From Dyadobacter tibetensis Y620-1 (GTDB lineage Bacteria > Bacteroidota > Bacteroidia > Cytophagales > Spirosomataceae), in assembly GCF_000566685.1 (NCBI RefSeq), contig NZ_AZQN01000004.1:496001-560000 (forward strand): 64,000 bases of DNA. The letters run 5' to 3'. Shown one piece after another: positions 1-8,719 of the stretch; positions within the stretch are counted from its first letter, which is position 1, and every line of letters starts with the position of its first letter. The notes under the pieces were generated by a model. That model had not been told where the DNA came from. It worked only from the letters and a program-made list of their open reading frames with translations, and ran no database searches. Made by a program: the position numbers and the translations under genes.

Positions 1-318
1 AAAATTAAATCTGTTCGATCTGCCAAGGACATTGATAAAAGTAAACTAAAGCCCAATGAAATGAAGGTGGCCCTTAATAGCACGCATGTGGTGGTCGTAG
101 AGGCAATCAGTGTATATAGCGACAACGCCTTCCTTAAACTTTATCTTCCAGCAGAGGTTGCCGAAGATTACCGGAGTCTCTCCATCATGGACGATCGATC
201 TCCGGAGTTGCTTAATGGCAAGACATTTGCCTTGGAGCACTTGATTGATGGAGTCAGAGAGGCCTATAACGACCCCAATACCAGTTACATAAATATCACC
301 ATACCCTTTAAAAAATAA
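1..318 (+). CDS. C-terminal fragment of an unrecognised protein, first visible gene of the cytoskeletal-type operon
   Basis: The reading frame is open from the first base, so the true start lies left of the window; about 105 residues are visible, ending at a TAA. The in-frame ATG at 61 is probably internal, because coding continues upstream of it without a stop. The fragment is soluble-looking, with alternating strand-like and helical stretches and no membrane segment, and ends in the basic tail PFKK. I do not recognise the family. The next gene starts 4 bp after the stop, so it is almost certainly the first visible member of the operon running to 11418. Related tubulin-like operons can contain a von Willebrand A protein, but nothing visible here shows that fold. 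Confidence 0.7.
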   Translation, partial: KIKSVRSAKDIDKSKLKPNEMKVALNSTHVVVVEAISVYSDNAFLKLYLPAEVAEDYRSLSIMDDRSPELLNGKTFALEHLIDGVREAYNDPNTSYINITIPFKK

Positions 319-322
319 ATTC

Positions 323-691
323 ATGTTCACATTTCTTTATGAAACACTGATTGGCCCTAATAACAACCCCGAATACAGAGATGTAATTTTCCCTTTTGTG
401 GGCCTGTTTACGCTGTTATTTGCAATCGCCACAGCCCTTGTTTTCTATATAATTTTGGGCAGAAAATGGCTGATTTGGTACACTACCACCCATTGGACCA
501 TTACCCTTATTGGACTTTTAATTCTTGGCTTCTCTTTTGCCCTGACCAATGCGGAGAATGCAATTGGAATGTCGGATAGCTATAATACACGGCTAGGACT
601 GGCCAATATGCTCTATATCTTTATTTACTTCATTCTATTTTCTTTCATATTTAAGCGTTTCTCCATTTTCGCCAAACGCACTCCATTTTAA
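323..691 (+). CDS. Small three-helix inner-membrane protein, unknown family
   Basis: The product has 122 residues and three hydrophobic segments at about residues 21-46, 56-75 and 93-112, separated by short loops. The RKW after the first helix and the KRF and KR clusters after the last suggest cytoplasmic faces. There is no cleavable signal peptide. The gene starts 4 bp after the previous stop and ends 17 bp before the tubulin-like gene, so the three are probably co-transcribed and translated in step. I recognise no family. Its position suggests a membrane partner for the neighbouring cytoskeletal-type NTPases, which is inference. Confidence 0.75.
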   Translation: MFTFLYETLIGPNNNPEYRDVIFPFVGLFTLLFAIATALVFYIILGRKWLIWYTTTHWTITLIGLLILGFSFALTNAENAIGMSDSYNTRLGLANMLYIFIYFILFSFIFKRFSIFAKRTPF

Positions 692-708
692 TCCTTTGAC
701 ATTATACT

Positions 709-2208
709 ATGCCGACAAGAAATACATTTGTTTTCGGAATTGGGGGTACAGGCGCCAGAGTCATCCGGTCGCTAACAATGCTGTTGGCTGCTGGTACTAG
801 GCTTACTGATACCAATAAGATTATTCCCATTATCATAGATGTAGATGCCGACAATGCTGATACCAGCAGAGCATTGAAATCCTTACAAGCCTATAAGTTT
901 ATCAGGGATCGCGCCTACAGTGACTCCTCAAGTCACGGTGCGGGATTTTTCAATAGCAACCTTAATACGCTTAGTTCTATTGCTCCCGAAACGGATAATA
1001 TAGAAGGAATAGAAGATTCTTTTCAGCTTCAATTCGAAAATCTGGAAAAACCTTTTCTTGAGTATCTGGACCCCAACCAAGAATTAGTCCATGACATCAA
1101 TATGGATCTTCTTGAGGCATTATACGACAACTCTCCCCATAACGATCCTAATACAGAGCTTAACCTCAGGCTCAATCAAGGGTTTAAGGGTAATCCTAAT
1201 ATTGGCTCAGTAGTTTTTAATAATCTGGCCAATACCAAAGAGTTTAGGTTTGTCCTTAGAAGTATCGGAGAAGGTGACCGCATATTTATTGTCAGTTCTA
1301 TTTTTGGCGGAACCGGTTCTTCGGGATTCCCTCAGCTAATCAAGCTATTACAGCAGGAAGACAGGCTTAAGGATACCAAATTTGGAGCATTGACAGTTAT
1401 GCCCTATTTCAATGTTACAGATGACCAAAACAGTGCGATTAATTCCGACTTGTTTAACTCGAAAACGGAAGCTGCCCTAACCTATTATAGACAATATCTA
1501 AAGGGAAGGGTCCAATCATTTTACCAGTTATGGGACCGACCCCTCAAACAATATGAAAATAAACAAGGGGGCGTAGAGCAAAAGAATAGTGCGCATTTAA
1601 TAGAAATGATTGGCGCCTCAGCCATTATTGATTTTGTTAATAAGGCTGACGGCAGTTTTCCCAGATTTGGAGATACGCATTACTATGATTTTGGCATAAA
1701 AAAGGAAGATCAGGTGATCGACATACGGCATTTTTTCCCTGCCACAGCCAAAACAATTATGGAGCCTCTAACGCTATTCACCTATGCCATGAAGATCTAT
1801 CTGGAAACGATTCCAGAGTTGAAGAACGAGGCCTTTTTCAAGGAATTGAACTTGAGTGATCGGTATATAAATAGTGCCTTCTACCAAAATTTAACCTCAT
1901 TCTTTTCTACTCATTATAAAAATTGGTTGCTGGAAATGGCCGATAACGAGAGGAAGTTCCAGCCCTTCAATGTGAATGACCCCGATCTTAACAGCTTGGT
2001 CCGAGGCAAACCTATCGAGGTGAAAAAATTTATTGGGATGGTATTGAACGGTGGCATTTCCGAAACTTTTCTCAAAACCGAGTTGGGGAAAATTGAAGAT
2101 GAGCTAAAGAAAAGTATTCAAGATAATGATAAGCGATTTCTGGAGCTCCTTAATCGTATTTCTTTAGAATGTTTTAAGAAATTGGAAGCACTTCCATCCA
2201 TGAGCTAA
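709..2208 (+). CDS. Tubulin/FtsZ-superfamily GTPase-like protein (Tubulin_2-like)
   Basis: The 499-residue protein opens with a strand and the glycine-rich loop FGIGGTGARVIRSL (residues 9-22), followed by an acidic IDVDADNADTSR stretch (43-54). A second loop, IFGGTGSSG (198-206), sits at the end of a hydrophobic strand and matches the tubulin signature GGTGSG that contacts nucleotide phosphates. This pairing is typical of the tubulin-like family outside classical FtsZ and TubZ. At 499 residues it is longer than FtsZ, and its C-terminal half (about 230-499) is not recognisable to me. There is no membrane segment, so it should be cytoplasmic. It begins 17 bp after the small membrane protein and ends 11 bp before the actin-like gene. 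GTP binding is likely; polymerisation is unproven. Confidence 0.8.
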   Translation: MPTRNTFVFGIGGTGARVIRSLTMLLAAGTRLTDTNKIIPIIIDVDADNADTSRALKSLQAYKFIRDRAYSDSSSHGAGFFNSNLNTLSSIAPETDNIEGIEDSFQLQFENLEKPFLEYLDPNQELVHDINMDLLEALYDNSPHNDPNTELNLRLNQGFKGNPNIGSVVFNNLANTKEFRFVLRSIGEGDRIFIVSSIFGGTGSSGFPQLIKLLQQEDRLKDTKFGALTVMPYFNVTDDQNSAINSDLFNSKTEAALTYYRQYLKGRVQSFYQLWDRPLKQYENKQGGVEQKNSAHLIEMIGASAIIDFVNKADGSFPRFGDTHYYDFGIKKEDQVIDIRHFFPATAKTIMEPLTLFTYAMKIYLETIPELKNEAFFKELNLSDRYINSAFYQNLTSFFSTHYKNWLLEMADNERKFQPFNVNDPDLNSLVRGKPIEVKKFIGMVLNGGISETFLKTELGKIEDELKKSIQDNDKRFLELLNRISLECFKKLEALPSMS

Positions 2209-2219
2209 TTGTATAACCT

Positions 2220-5200
2220 ATGTCTTCATACATTTTTAGAAAATATCCGGGGTACAACCCCAACCAAATAGAAGGATGGACCGAGAGTACGGGGATCGAT
2301 CCTACCAACTTTAATCCTGAAAACATCGCCTTTGGCAGGGGCTCTTCAAAGGCGGGAACCTCCATACCCTCCCCCCTCGCCCGTTTAGAACTGTTTGATA
2401 CCGCTTTCCAGATTCTGGGATCGGATCGAGGTAACCTTGATGGAAATACCATTTACCACCAATTGGTTTCAGACAGTTTAGATGTATTTCAGCTGTTATT
2501 TAATTCCAAACAGGCCGACATTGGCTCCCAAAGCAAGATCTGGTTTAAAGAATGGCGCGCCCAGGAAAATATCGAACGGCTCAATCAAAAAGGACGCAAT
2601 CACCCACATAATTTGCTGGCTCGCTCTCTGGAACAAGTATTTCAGGAGCCAGGTGGAGGCCGGTTCACGGATACGGATAGCCTGTTCCTTATTTTCTATG
2701 AAAACAGATTACTTGGCGGCACCTCGCCTCTGACCTTCTTTTTCACCACACCCAACTGGTCGCGTCATATCAAAAATAATGAGATCAGGAATATTCCTCA
2801 AAGTACCGACGGACGCTTATTCTTTAGCCAAGAGTATCGGCCCCTTCACCAAAGAGATACTGAGTTTGTTGCGTATCTATATAAATTATCCCTGCATTTT
2901 AAAGACGCATTTTCGAAAGCAGAAGGCTTTAGAAAATACCTGCACAAAACGGTAGCACAGCATTTTCCAGACTTTAAACATCAATTTGCCAAATACCATG
3001 CCGGAGAACACTCCATTGATGATGACTACACTAAGCTGATTACCAATGTAGAAAGGAAATTACTGACCGTCAACGGCCTGTTTTTTTACCAACAAAAAGA
3101 AGAAAAAGAAAAGGAAAAGATCCGCTCAGTGAGCGATTTTATAATCCGCGCTACCCAGACAAAATACCAGACCCAGTATAACCAGCAAAGGGAACCTCAG
3201 GAGGTAGAAGCTCCCTTGGTACTGGTTGAGGGAATGAACATACCAGGTGATTATATGGAAAAAAATATTGCCTGGAATTCTTCTACTAAAATTAAGAATT
3301 TCTTTTACCAAGGAATTCCACTGTTCGAAAGAAAGCTCCCCATAGGCAATTCCTTAACGACCGTCACTTATCCCTTTATAACCACTTCTGACTTCCTCGA
3401 AGATAATCTGGCCGAAATGCCCTTTTATCTGAATAAGGCCAAGTTTTTCACCGGATTCAAAGGCGACTTCAAATATCTTTTGCCCATAAAAAAGGAGTAT
3501 TTCAATTTCTTTAGCCTTTCCGATCTGAAGAGAAATCTGGAGATAGAATTGCAGGATGGGCAGGTAACGGTAAGGCTCAAAGTTCCCATTATTAATAAAA
3601 AGGGAGTATCTGAAATTGTTTTTACTAAAAAGTATGAAAAGGGAAAATCCATAGTAGAGTACCGCACCGGACTCGGCATTTTCCCCTTCTACCAGATCAA
3701 CGATAGTCAATCAGATTTAAGCGAACTGAATGATTACACCATTCTTTTAGCAGAACGGAATGATATGATGAAGTTTAAATCATTAGATTTCTATTCTTTC
3801 AAAAAACCAACAGCACTCCCTTCCAGCTTCGAAGTGCGGACCAAAGCGGGAAGTACAGATACGATTAACCTAAATGTCACCTCGCGATTTTTCAAGGTTG
3901 AAGAAGCCTTCGACTTTATGGAGCTATCCTATAAGGATCCTGCGGAGCTAGATACCTCCGGATTAATCATTCCGAATTTCGAAACGCTGTCTTTCAATAA
4001 GGATAATCTCTCTAAAGCCTTCACGTTCGCATTGGATTTTGGCACTTCCAATACACATATTGCATGGATGCAGAATAATGAGGCCGTGCCAAAACCTTTC
4101 AGTATCGATGAGGCAGACCAGCAAATGGTACTACTCAATGCACCGGTTCAAACAGAAAATGGTAGAAATCAATATGACAGCTATGGAGCCGCTGCATGGA
4201 TGGATATTATTTTGCGAAGGGAATTTGTACCCGCAATGATCGGCCCAGGGCAACCGATAAGTTTTCCCTTCAAAACCGCGACCTGTGAGACAATTGCCTT
4301 TAACACGCCGAAAGAAAAACAATTGTTCAACCAAATCAACATAGGCTATTATATAGACCAGGAAGAGAACCAGGCCCATACTATAAAATATACGACCAAT
4401 CTTAAGTGGTTACTAGAAAATAGTAATGACCATGCAAATATGTCTCGGGTTCAGCTTTTCCTTACCCAGCTTATGCATCAGATTAAGACTAAAACAATTC
4501 TTAATTATGGCAACCCCGATGAGCTGACCATAGTCTGGTCTATTCCTCTCAGCATGTCCCGAGGCATGAAAACGCAACTAAAAGGGATTTTAGGAAAAGC
4601 ATTTGCCTCCGTTTTCAAAAATACAAAAGCGAAGCTTTCTGATCCTATCCCAGAGTCGGTAGCCCCTTATTTCTCTCTTACAAAGTCAGATACTGACATT
4701 CAGAATACCGCCAATGTCATCAACGTCGATATAGGAGGGGGTACCACCGATATCATGATGTTTATGGAATCTACCGGAAGCAGGGAGGATAAGTACCTCA
4801 CTACCTCTTTCCGATTCGCAGGCACCGACCTTTGGGGGAATGGTCATGAAAACAGAATGAAGGATAATGGTTTTATACTCAACTACCAGCAGTATAAAAA
4901 GGCCAATAACCTTGACCCCATAGAGACCAGATATTACAATAAGGTAAAGGAAGATTCTAATCTGAGTGCGGACGATTTGATTAGTTTATTATTCCGTTAT
5001 GAAGGCTTCAAGTTTCAGGACTCCATTACTGTAGGAAATCCGGAATTGTTGATCCTGCCCTACCTTCACTATAGTGCTATTATTTACCATCTGGTGCAAT
5101 TAATAGAAATTAAAGATTACCCCCTTCCCCGATACCTTTCCTTTACAGGCAAGGGAAGCCAATATATTAAATTGTTGGGGGGCGGCGACGAGCAAGAGGT

Positions 5201-5780
5201 TCAAGATTTCACGAAGCTACTTATTAAAGCCTATACCAAAAAGTCTTTACTTCCAGGCTTTAAAATTCACCTGGATGAAAATCCTAAGGAAATCACTGCC
5301 AATGGCTCCATCCTTTATGCCAAGGCCAGAGATGATGAAAAGGCAAGATATAGTGGCCAAATGGCCTTTATTCACCCGGGGTTTGACCCAGAAAAGTATC
5401 CTGAACTTAAGAGCCAGTTATTGGATGATTCACATCAGTTTCATATCTCCGAAACCAAGCAGATAGACAGTCCACTTAATATTGCGGTGCTGGAGAATCT
5501 AAACGATTTTTTAGATAAAACCTTAGGTAACAAAGAAATCACGAAGTACCTCCAGGAGTTTAAGATCAATGGATCGAAGCAGGCATTGGATCTAATGAAA
5601 TGGCAGCTCAACATTCATGAAGATGAAGGATTTATTTATGATAGTTACAAAAAGGTATTGGAAGACTTACACAGACAGGACGAAGAAAATGAAATCCCGG
5701 AGTCCTTATTCTTTTTCGCCCTGAAAGATGCCCTGTATCGGCTTTCCAAGCATATCGTCCTATCCAAATCATTTCAATAA
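2220..5780 (+). CDS. Large protein with a C-terminal actin/Hsp70-type ATPase domain
   Basis: The product has 1186 residues. The first 600 or so match nothing I recognise and contain a charged EKEKEK stretch. From residue 601 the actin-fold signatures appear in order. The phosphate-1 loop is LDFGTSNTH (605-613), the phosphate-2 loop is VDIGGGTTD (836-844), and a glycine-rich adenosine-like motif FTGKGS followed by LLGGG lies at 975-989. These are the nucleotide contacts of the Hsp70/actin/sugar-kinase superfamily. No signal peptide or membrane helix is visible, so it should be cytoplasmic. It follows the tubulin-like gene by 11 bp and precedes the next gene by 1 bp. SrfB-type proteins are another large family with an Hsp70-like domain, but I see no basis for equating them. 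The ATPase fold is well supported; the role is unknown. Confidence 0.8.
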   Translation: MSSYIFRKYPGYNPNQIEGWTESTGIDPTNFNPENIAFGRGSSKAGTSIPSPLARLELFDTAFQILGSDRGNLDGNTIYHQLVSDSLDVFQLLFNSKQADIGSQSKIWFKEWRAQENIERLNQKGRNHPHNLLARSLEQVFQEPGGGRFTDTDSLFLIFYENRLLGGTSPLTFFFTTPNWSRHIKNNEIRNIPQSTDGRLFFSQEYRPLHQRDTEFVAYLYKLSLHFKDAFSKAEGFRKYLHKTVAQHFPDFKHQFAKYHAGEHSIDDDYTKLITNVERKLLTVNGLFFYQQKEEKEKEKIRSVSDFIIRATQTKYQTQYNQQREPQEVEAPLVLVEGMNIPGDYMEKNIAWNSSTKIKNFFYQGIPLFERKLPIGNSLTTVTYPFITTSDFLEDNLAEMPFYLNKAKFFTGFKGDFKYLLPIKKEYFNFFSLSDLKRNLEIELQDGQVTVRLKVPIINKKGVSEIVFTKKYEKGKSIVEYRTGLGIFPFYQINDSQSDLSELNDYTILLAERNDMMKFKSLDFYSFKKPTALPSSFEVRTKAGSTDTINLNVTSRFFKVEEAFDFMELSYKDPAELDTSGLIIPNFETLSFNKDNLSKAFTFALDFGTSNTHIAWMQNNEAVPKPFSIDEADQQMVLLNAPVQTENGRNQYDSYGAAAWMDIILRREFVPAMIGPGQPISFPFKTATCETIAFNTPKEKQLFNQINIGYYIDQEENQAHTIKYTTNLKWLLENSNDHANMSRVQLFLTQLMHQIKTKTILNYGNPDELTIVWSIPLSMSRGMKTQLKGILGKAFASVFKNTKAKLSDPIPESVAPYFSLTKSDTDIQNTANVINVDIGGGTTDIMMFMESTGSREDKYLTTSFRFAGTDLWGNGHENRMKDNGFILNYQQYKKANNLDPIETRYYNKVKEDSNLSADDLISLLFRYEGFKFQDSITVGNPELLILPYLHYSAIIYHLVQLIEIKDYPLPRYLSFTGKGSQYIKLLGGGDEQEVQDFTKLLIKAYTKKSLLPGFKIHLDENPKEITANGSILYAKARDDEKARYSGQMAFIHPGFDPEKYPELKSQLLDDSHQFHISETKQIDSPLNIAVLENLNDFLDKTLGNKEITKYLQEFKINGSKQALDLMKWQLNIHEDEGFIYDSYKKVLEDLHRQDEENEIPESLFFFALKDALYRLSKHIVLSKSFQ

Positions 5781-5781
5781 T

Positions 5782-6996
5782 ATGAAAAAAATATTTTTTG
5801 TATCCTTACTGTTTTTGTCAAAGGTATCTACAATGGCCCAGACAGCGGGGGAAGAGCGTATCAAAAAAATCCGCTTTGAAATGGTGAAATCCAGCGTTGA
5901 ATTCTTAGCCACCGATCGGACCACTTTTAAGGAAGTGAAAAAAGAAAAATGCTTAAACTGTACCAATAACACGCAGTTGGAAGCATTTATCGATGAAAAT
6001 AAAATCATTGGTGCAAAGGAAAAGCTGGATGAATGGGAAGCATTATTACCAATTACTTCTAAAGATTCTTTGATGGAGTCCTCTTTGAAAGAGTTCAAAA
6101 AGAGGATTTTAGCATCGATCACCGGAGGGGCTCGCAGCTATCGGACCAAAGGAGAAGCCTATGAAACCTATACGGAGACCTTGGATTCCTTAATAGCCAG
6201 CCATCGAGGAGAGGAAGCTTCTATTGTGCCCGTGACGGGTTCTGCACAGGAAACGGCTACTGCACAAACCGAGCAGGCATACACCTCTGGGGTAACATCT
6301 AACACCTTGTCGAATCAAATGAATGCATCCTCAATATTTGCCTTCTTACCCGATATCACGACGGATACCGCCTATATTTTAATGTTCATATTACTCCTGG
6401 GCATTCTATTCTTATGGTGGCGGCTCCTCGTTAAAAGTAAGGAGCTAAAGCACTTGCACGATGAGCAGAACAGATTGCAGGTTAAAGAGCAGAAAGAAAG
6501 GTTTAATGTCGAAAAAAGCCAGAAAGATCTTCAGCAGGCTAATGAAAAACTCGCTGTTTCAGAAAAAGAAAGGGCTATACTCGAGGAAGACCTGAGAGCA
6601 GAAAGAGACCGAAACAGAAGGCTGGAGGAGCAGTCTTTGCCCATGGCAACAGCGGCAACCCCTCCTATCCCGAAGGCAATTAACACCGTCAGATATGCCC
6701 GCTATGCCGATTTGGGTGATGGCTTTTCAGCTCAGGAGCTTCTGGAAAAGGAAGATAGCGAAACAATATTTGTGCTAAACCTGATTGACGAAACGACTGC
6801 TATATTTAAGATATCTGAAAATGCTGAGGCGCAACAATATGCCCTTACCAACACTTCATATTTCCTGGGCAAAACGAGCCACTACGATCATTTCCCCTCG
6901 GGCCATAGTTCCATCCATACTGTGGAACCTGGAGAGTTAAAATTAAAGGATTCCAAATGGTTAATTATAAAGCCCGTCAAAATTAGCTTTAGTTAA
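5782..6996 (+). CDS. Single-pass membrane protein with extracytoplasmic domain and cytoplasmic coiled coil
   Basis: I start the gene at the ATG at 5782 rather than an earlier in-frame ATG at 5728, because it lies 1 bp after the previous stop and begins a clear signal peptide (MKKIFFVSLLFLS..., cleavage near MAQ, residue 20). The 404-residue product then has an extracytoplasmic domain (about 21-190) with a CLNC motif at 57-60, a transmembrane helix (196-217) followed by basic residues, a long charged coiled coil (about 219-285), a Pro/Ala linker and a compact C-terminal domain (about 301-404). This topology puts the coil and C-terminal domain in the cytoplasm, beside the tubulin- and actin-like proteins. 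The family is not recognised. It looks like a bridge between periplasm and cytoskeletal-type partners, which is inference. Confidence 0.75.
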   Translation: MKKIFFVSLLFLSKVSTMAQTAGEERIKKIRFEMVKSSVEFLATDRTTFKEVKKEKCLNCTNNTQLEAFIDENKIIGAKEKLDEWEALLPITSKDSLMESSLKEFKKRILASITGGARSYRTKGEAYETYTETLDSLIASHRGEEASIVPVTGSAQETATAQTEQAYTSGVTSNTLSNQMNASSIFAFLPDITTDTAYILMFILLLGILFLWWRLLVKSKELKHLHDEQNRLQVKEQKERFNVEKSQKDLQQANEKLAVSEKERAILEEDLRAERDRNRRLEEQSLPMATAATPPIPKAINTVRYARYADLGDGFSAQELLEKEDSETIFVLNLIDETTAIFKISENAEAQQYALTNTSYFLGKTSHYDHFPSGHSSIHTVEPGELKLKDSKWLIIKPVKISFS

Positions 6997-7016
6997 CTTT
7001 TGGAACTAATAGTAAT

Positions 7017-8717
7017 ATGAACGAAATGGACAGACTGAAGGCCAAATTGGCGGATTTAATGGTTATGAATCATGGCGACATCAATGTCATGGAACATCCT
7101 CAAATATTGGCTACTGCCCAAGATTTAGGGCTGGATCTGGGTAGGCTTAATCAGCTTATCCAGCAAATTTATGCCCAAATCGACTGGAAACCCTATCAGA
7201 TAATCGATACTAAACTGGCTCTCATACTAAGGAAAGGAATCATTACGGAAGAACAGCTTAATGACATAATTGTAGCCGTGGATGGTCAGCTATCGCCCCG
7301 GGTTACGGAAGACTATGTTCTTTCAGAAATACAAAAAAACGGTTTTACACCCAGAGAAATTAACGATCCAAATCCACTGTCCATAAAAAACATGTGGATG
7401 ACCGACGCAGTATGGCCCCGCTATCAGGAGAGTTTGGTGGAAGTAGAATGGTTAGGAGAAAAAGCGAGTAACCTGGGTCAGTTAGGAGCCATTTCATACC
7501 GAAAAAAAGAAGATGCCAAGTATTTTTTACGGAATGGCAACTATCTGCCAAGCCTGATCACCGCCTTGACCAAAAGTGCCTCCCAGGCCGATGCATATGC
7601 CCGAATCATAGAAGAAGAATTAGATTCGGAAAAAAGATATCTTCGAATCGTATATAAGCTCAATCCTGACCTACCCTTTCTATTTCAGGATAATGAATAT
7701 CATGATGTGGGCCATCTTTTTGTTGCGGCCTCCAGTACGCCCTCTGGCTTTTATGCACTATGGGAGAGCTATAAGGAAGGGATGCTGCAGGTCTGGATTG
7801 AAGAAACCGATTCAGAAGTGGCGAAGCGGATTACGGAGCAAAGAAATTTAAACAGTTTCCTCCGACTCTTATATCAGACCGATCCGAATTTACCCTTTAG
7901 CCTGGGAGGCATATGCTTTTCTTCTCCCGCTGCGCTTTGTCAATATGCGAAGGAGAATTTTAACATTTGGCCCACTATAGCAGGAGCCATTCGAAAGAAA
8001 AATATTCAGGAGTGGTTTGAGGCATTAGGAAAGCAGGAATGGAACAATCATCTGGAATATAGTGAACAATTTATAACTGAATCGGGCTATTATTCTGAAC
8101 AGCAAATCCCGCTGGGCCTGGTTCAAGCCTTATTCTACATAATTGACCCACAGTCAGAAAGACCAAAACTCACTGCCGAACCTGAAAAAGTAGCGCTTCA
8201 TTCCATTAAAGGAGGGGTCTCCGTAGAGCAGACGATTCAGCTAAAACTACTGGACTCTGGATATATTCAGGCAAAAGCGATGTTACGACAAGCACCTGCC
8301 GGAATTCAGATTAGCCCGAGTAATCTGGAATTCAATAGTCTGGAAGATAAAACTCAGGAGTCGATTTCATTGGTAATTGACAGCACAGTTTTGCAAAAGG
8401 AACAGCTATACTCCATGGAAATCGTCGTCTCGACGGTCTATCAAGACCTTCTAATTCCTGTCGAAGTAAAGGTCGTATTTCCCAAAGAGGCTTACATTCA
8501 AAAGCTCGCTCTATATAGCATCTTAACAGCTGGCTATTTCGGGATATTTCGCTTCCTGTTGAGTGTGATTACAGGTACAAAGGACTGGTTGATTACGGGC
8601 CGTCCTTCAGGTATGGCCATCAGCGAGTCTCCACTTCTGTCCTTTTTTTTAATGGCTCTCTTTTTATTTGGGGGAATAATAGCCTATCAGCTTATCAAAA
8701 AATTTGAGAAAATTTGA
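7017..8717 (+). CDS. Repeat-containing protein with Ig-like region and C-terminal two-helix membrane anchor
   Basis: The 566-residue product has no signal peptide. Its N-terminal region (1-120) is helical. The middle carries at least two related units: YKLNPDLPF near residue 220 and YQTDPNLPF near residue 290 are each followed by an aromatic-rich helical segment (WESYKEGMLQVW; FNIWPTIAGAI...WFEAL). Residues of about 390-495 alternate like a beta-sandwich domain. Two membrane helices follow at about 496-520 and 538-558, ending in KKFEKI. The soluble part therefore probably faces the cytoplasm, with both ends on the same side. It starts 20 bp after the coiled-coil gene and ends 2 bp before the next start. 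The family is unrecognised. Confidence 0.75.
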   Translation: MNEMDRLKAKLADLMVMNHGDINVMEHPQILATAQDLGLDLGRLNQLIQQIYAQIDWKPYQIIDTKLALILRKGIITEEQLNDIIVAVDGQLSPRVTEDYVLSEIQKNGFTPREINDPNPLSIKNMWMTDAVWPRYQESLVEVEWLGEKASNLGQLGAISYRKKEDAKYFLRNGNYLPSLITALTKSASQADAYARIIEEELDSEKRYLRIVYKLNPDLPFLFQDNEYHDVGHLFVAASSTPSGFYALWESYKEGMLQVWIEETDSEVAKRITEQRNLNSFLRLLYQTDPNLPFSLGGICFSSPAALCQYAKENFNIWPTIAGAIRKKNIQEWFEALGKQEWNNHLEYSEQFITESGYYSEQQIPLGLVQALFYIIDPQSERPKLTAEPEKVALHSIKGGVSVEQTIQLKLLDSGYIQAKAMLRQAPAGIQISPSNLEFNSLEDKTQESISLVIDSTVLQKEQLYSMEIVVSTVYQDLLIPVEVKVVFPKEAYIQKLALYSILTAGYFGIFRFLLSVITGTKDWLITGRPSGMAISESPLLSFFLMALFLFGGIIAYQLIKKFEKI

Positions 8718-8719
8718 AT

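Noticed and set aside
709..2208. Assignment as cell-division FtsZ
   Set aside because: Length, weak glycine-loop match and absence of ftsA, ftsQ or mur genes make this a different tubulin-family member.
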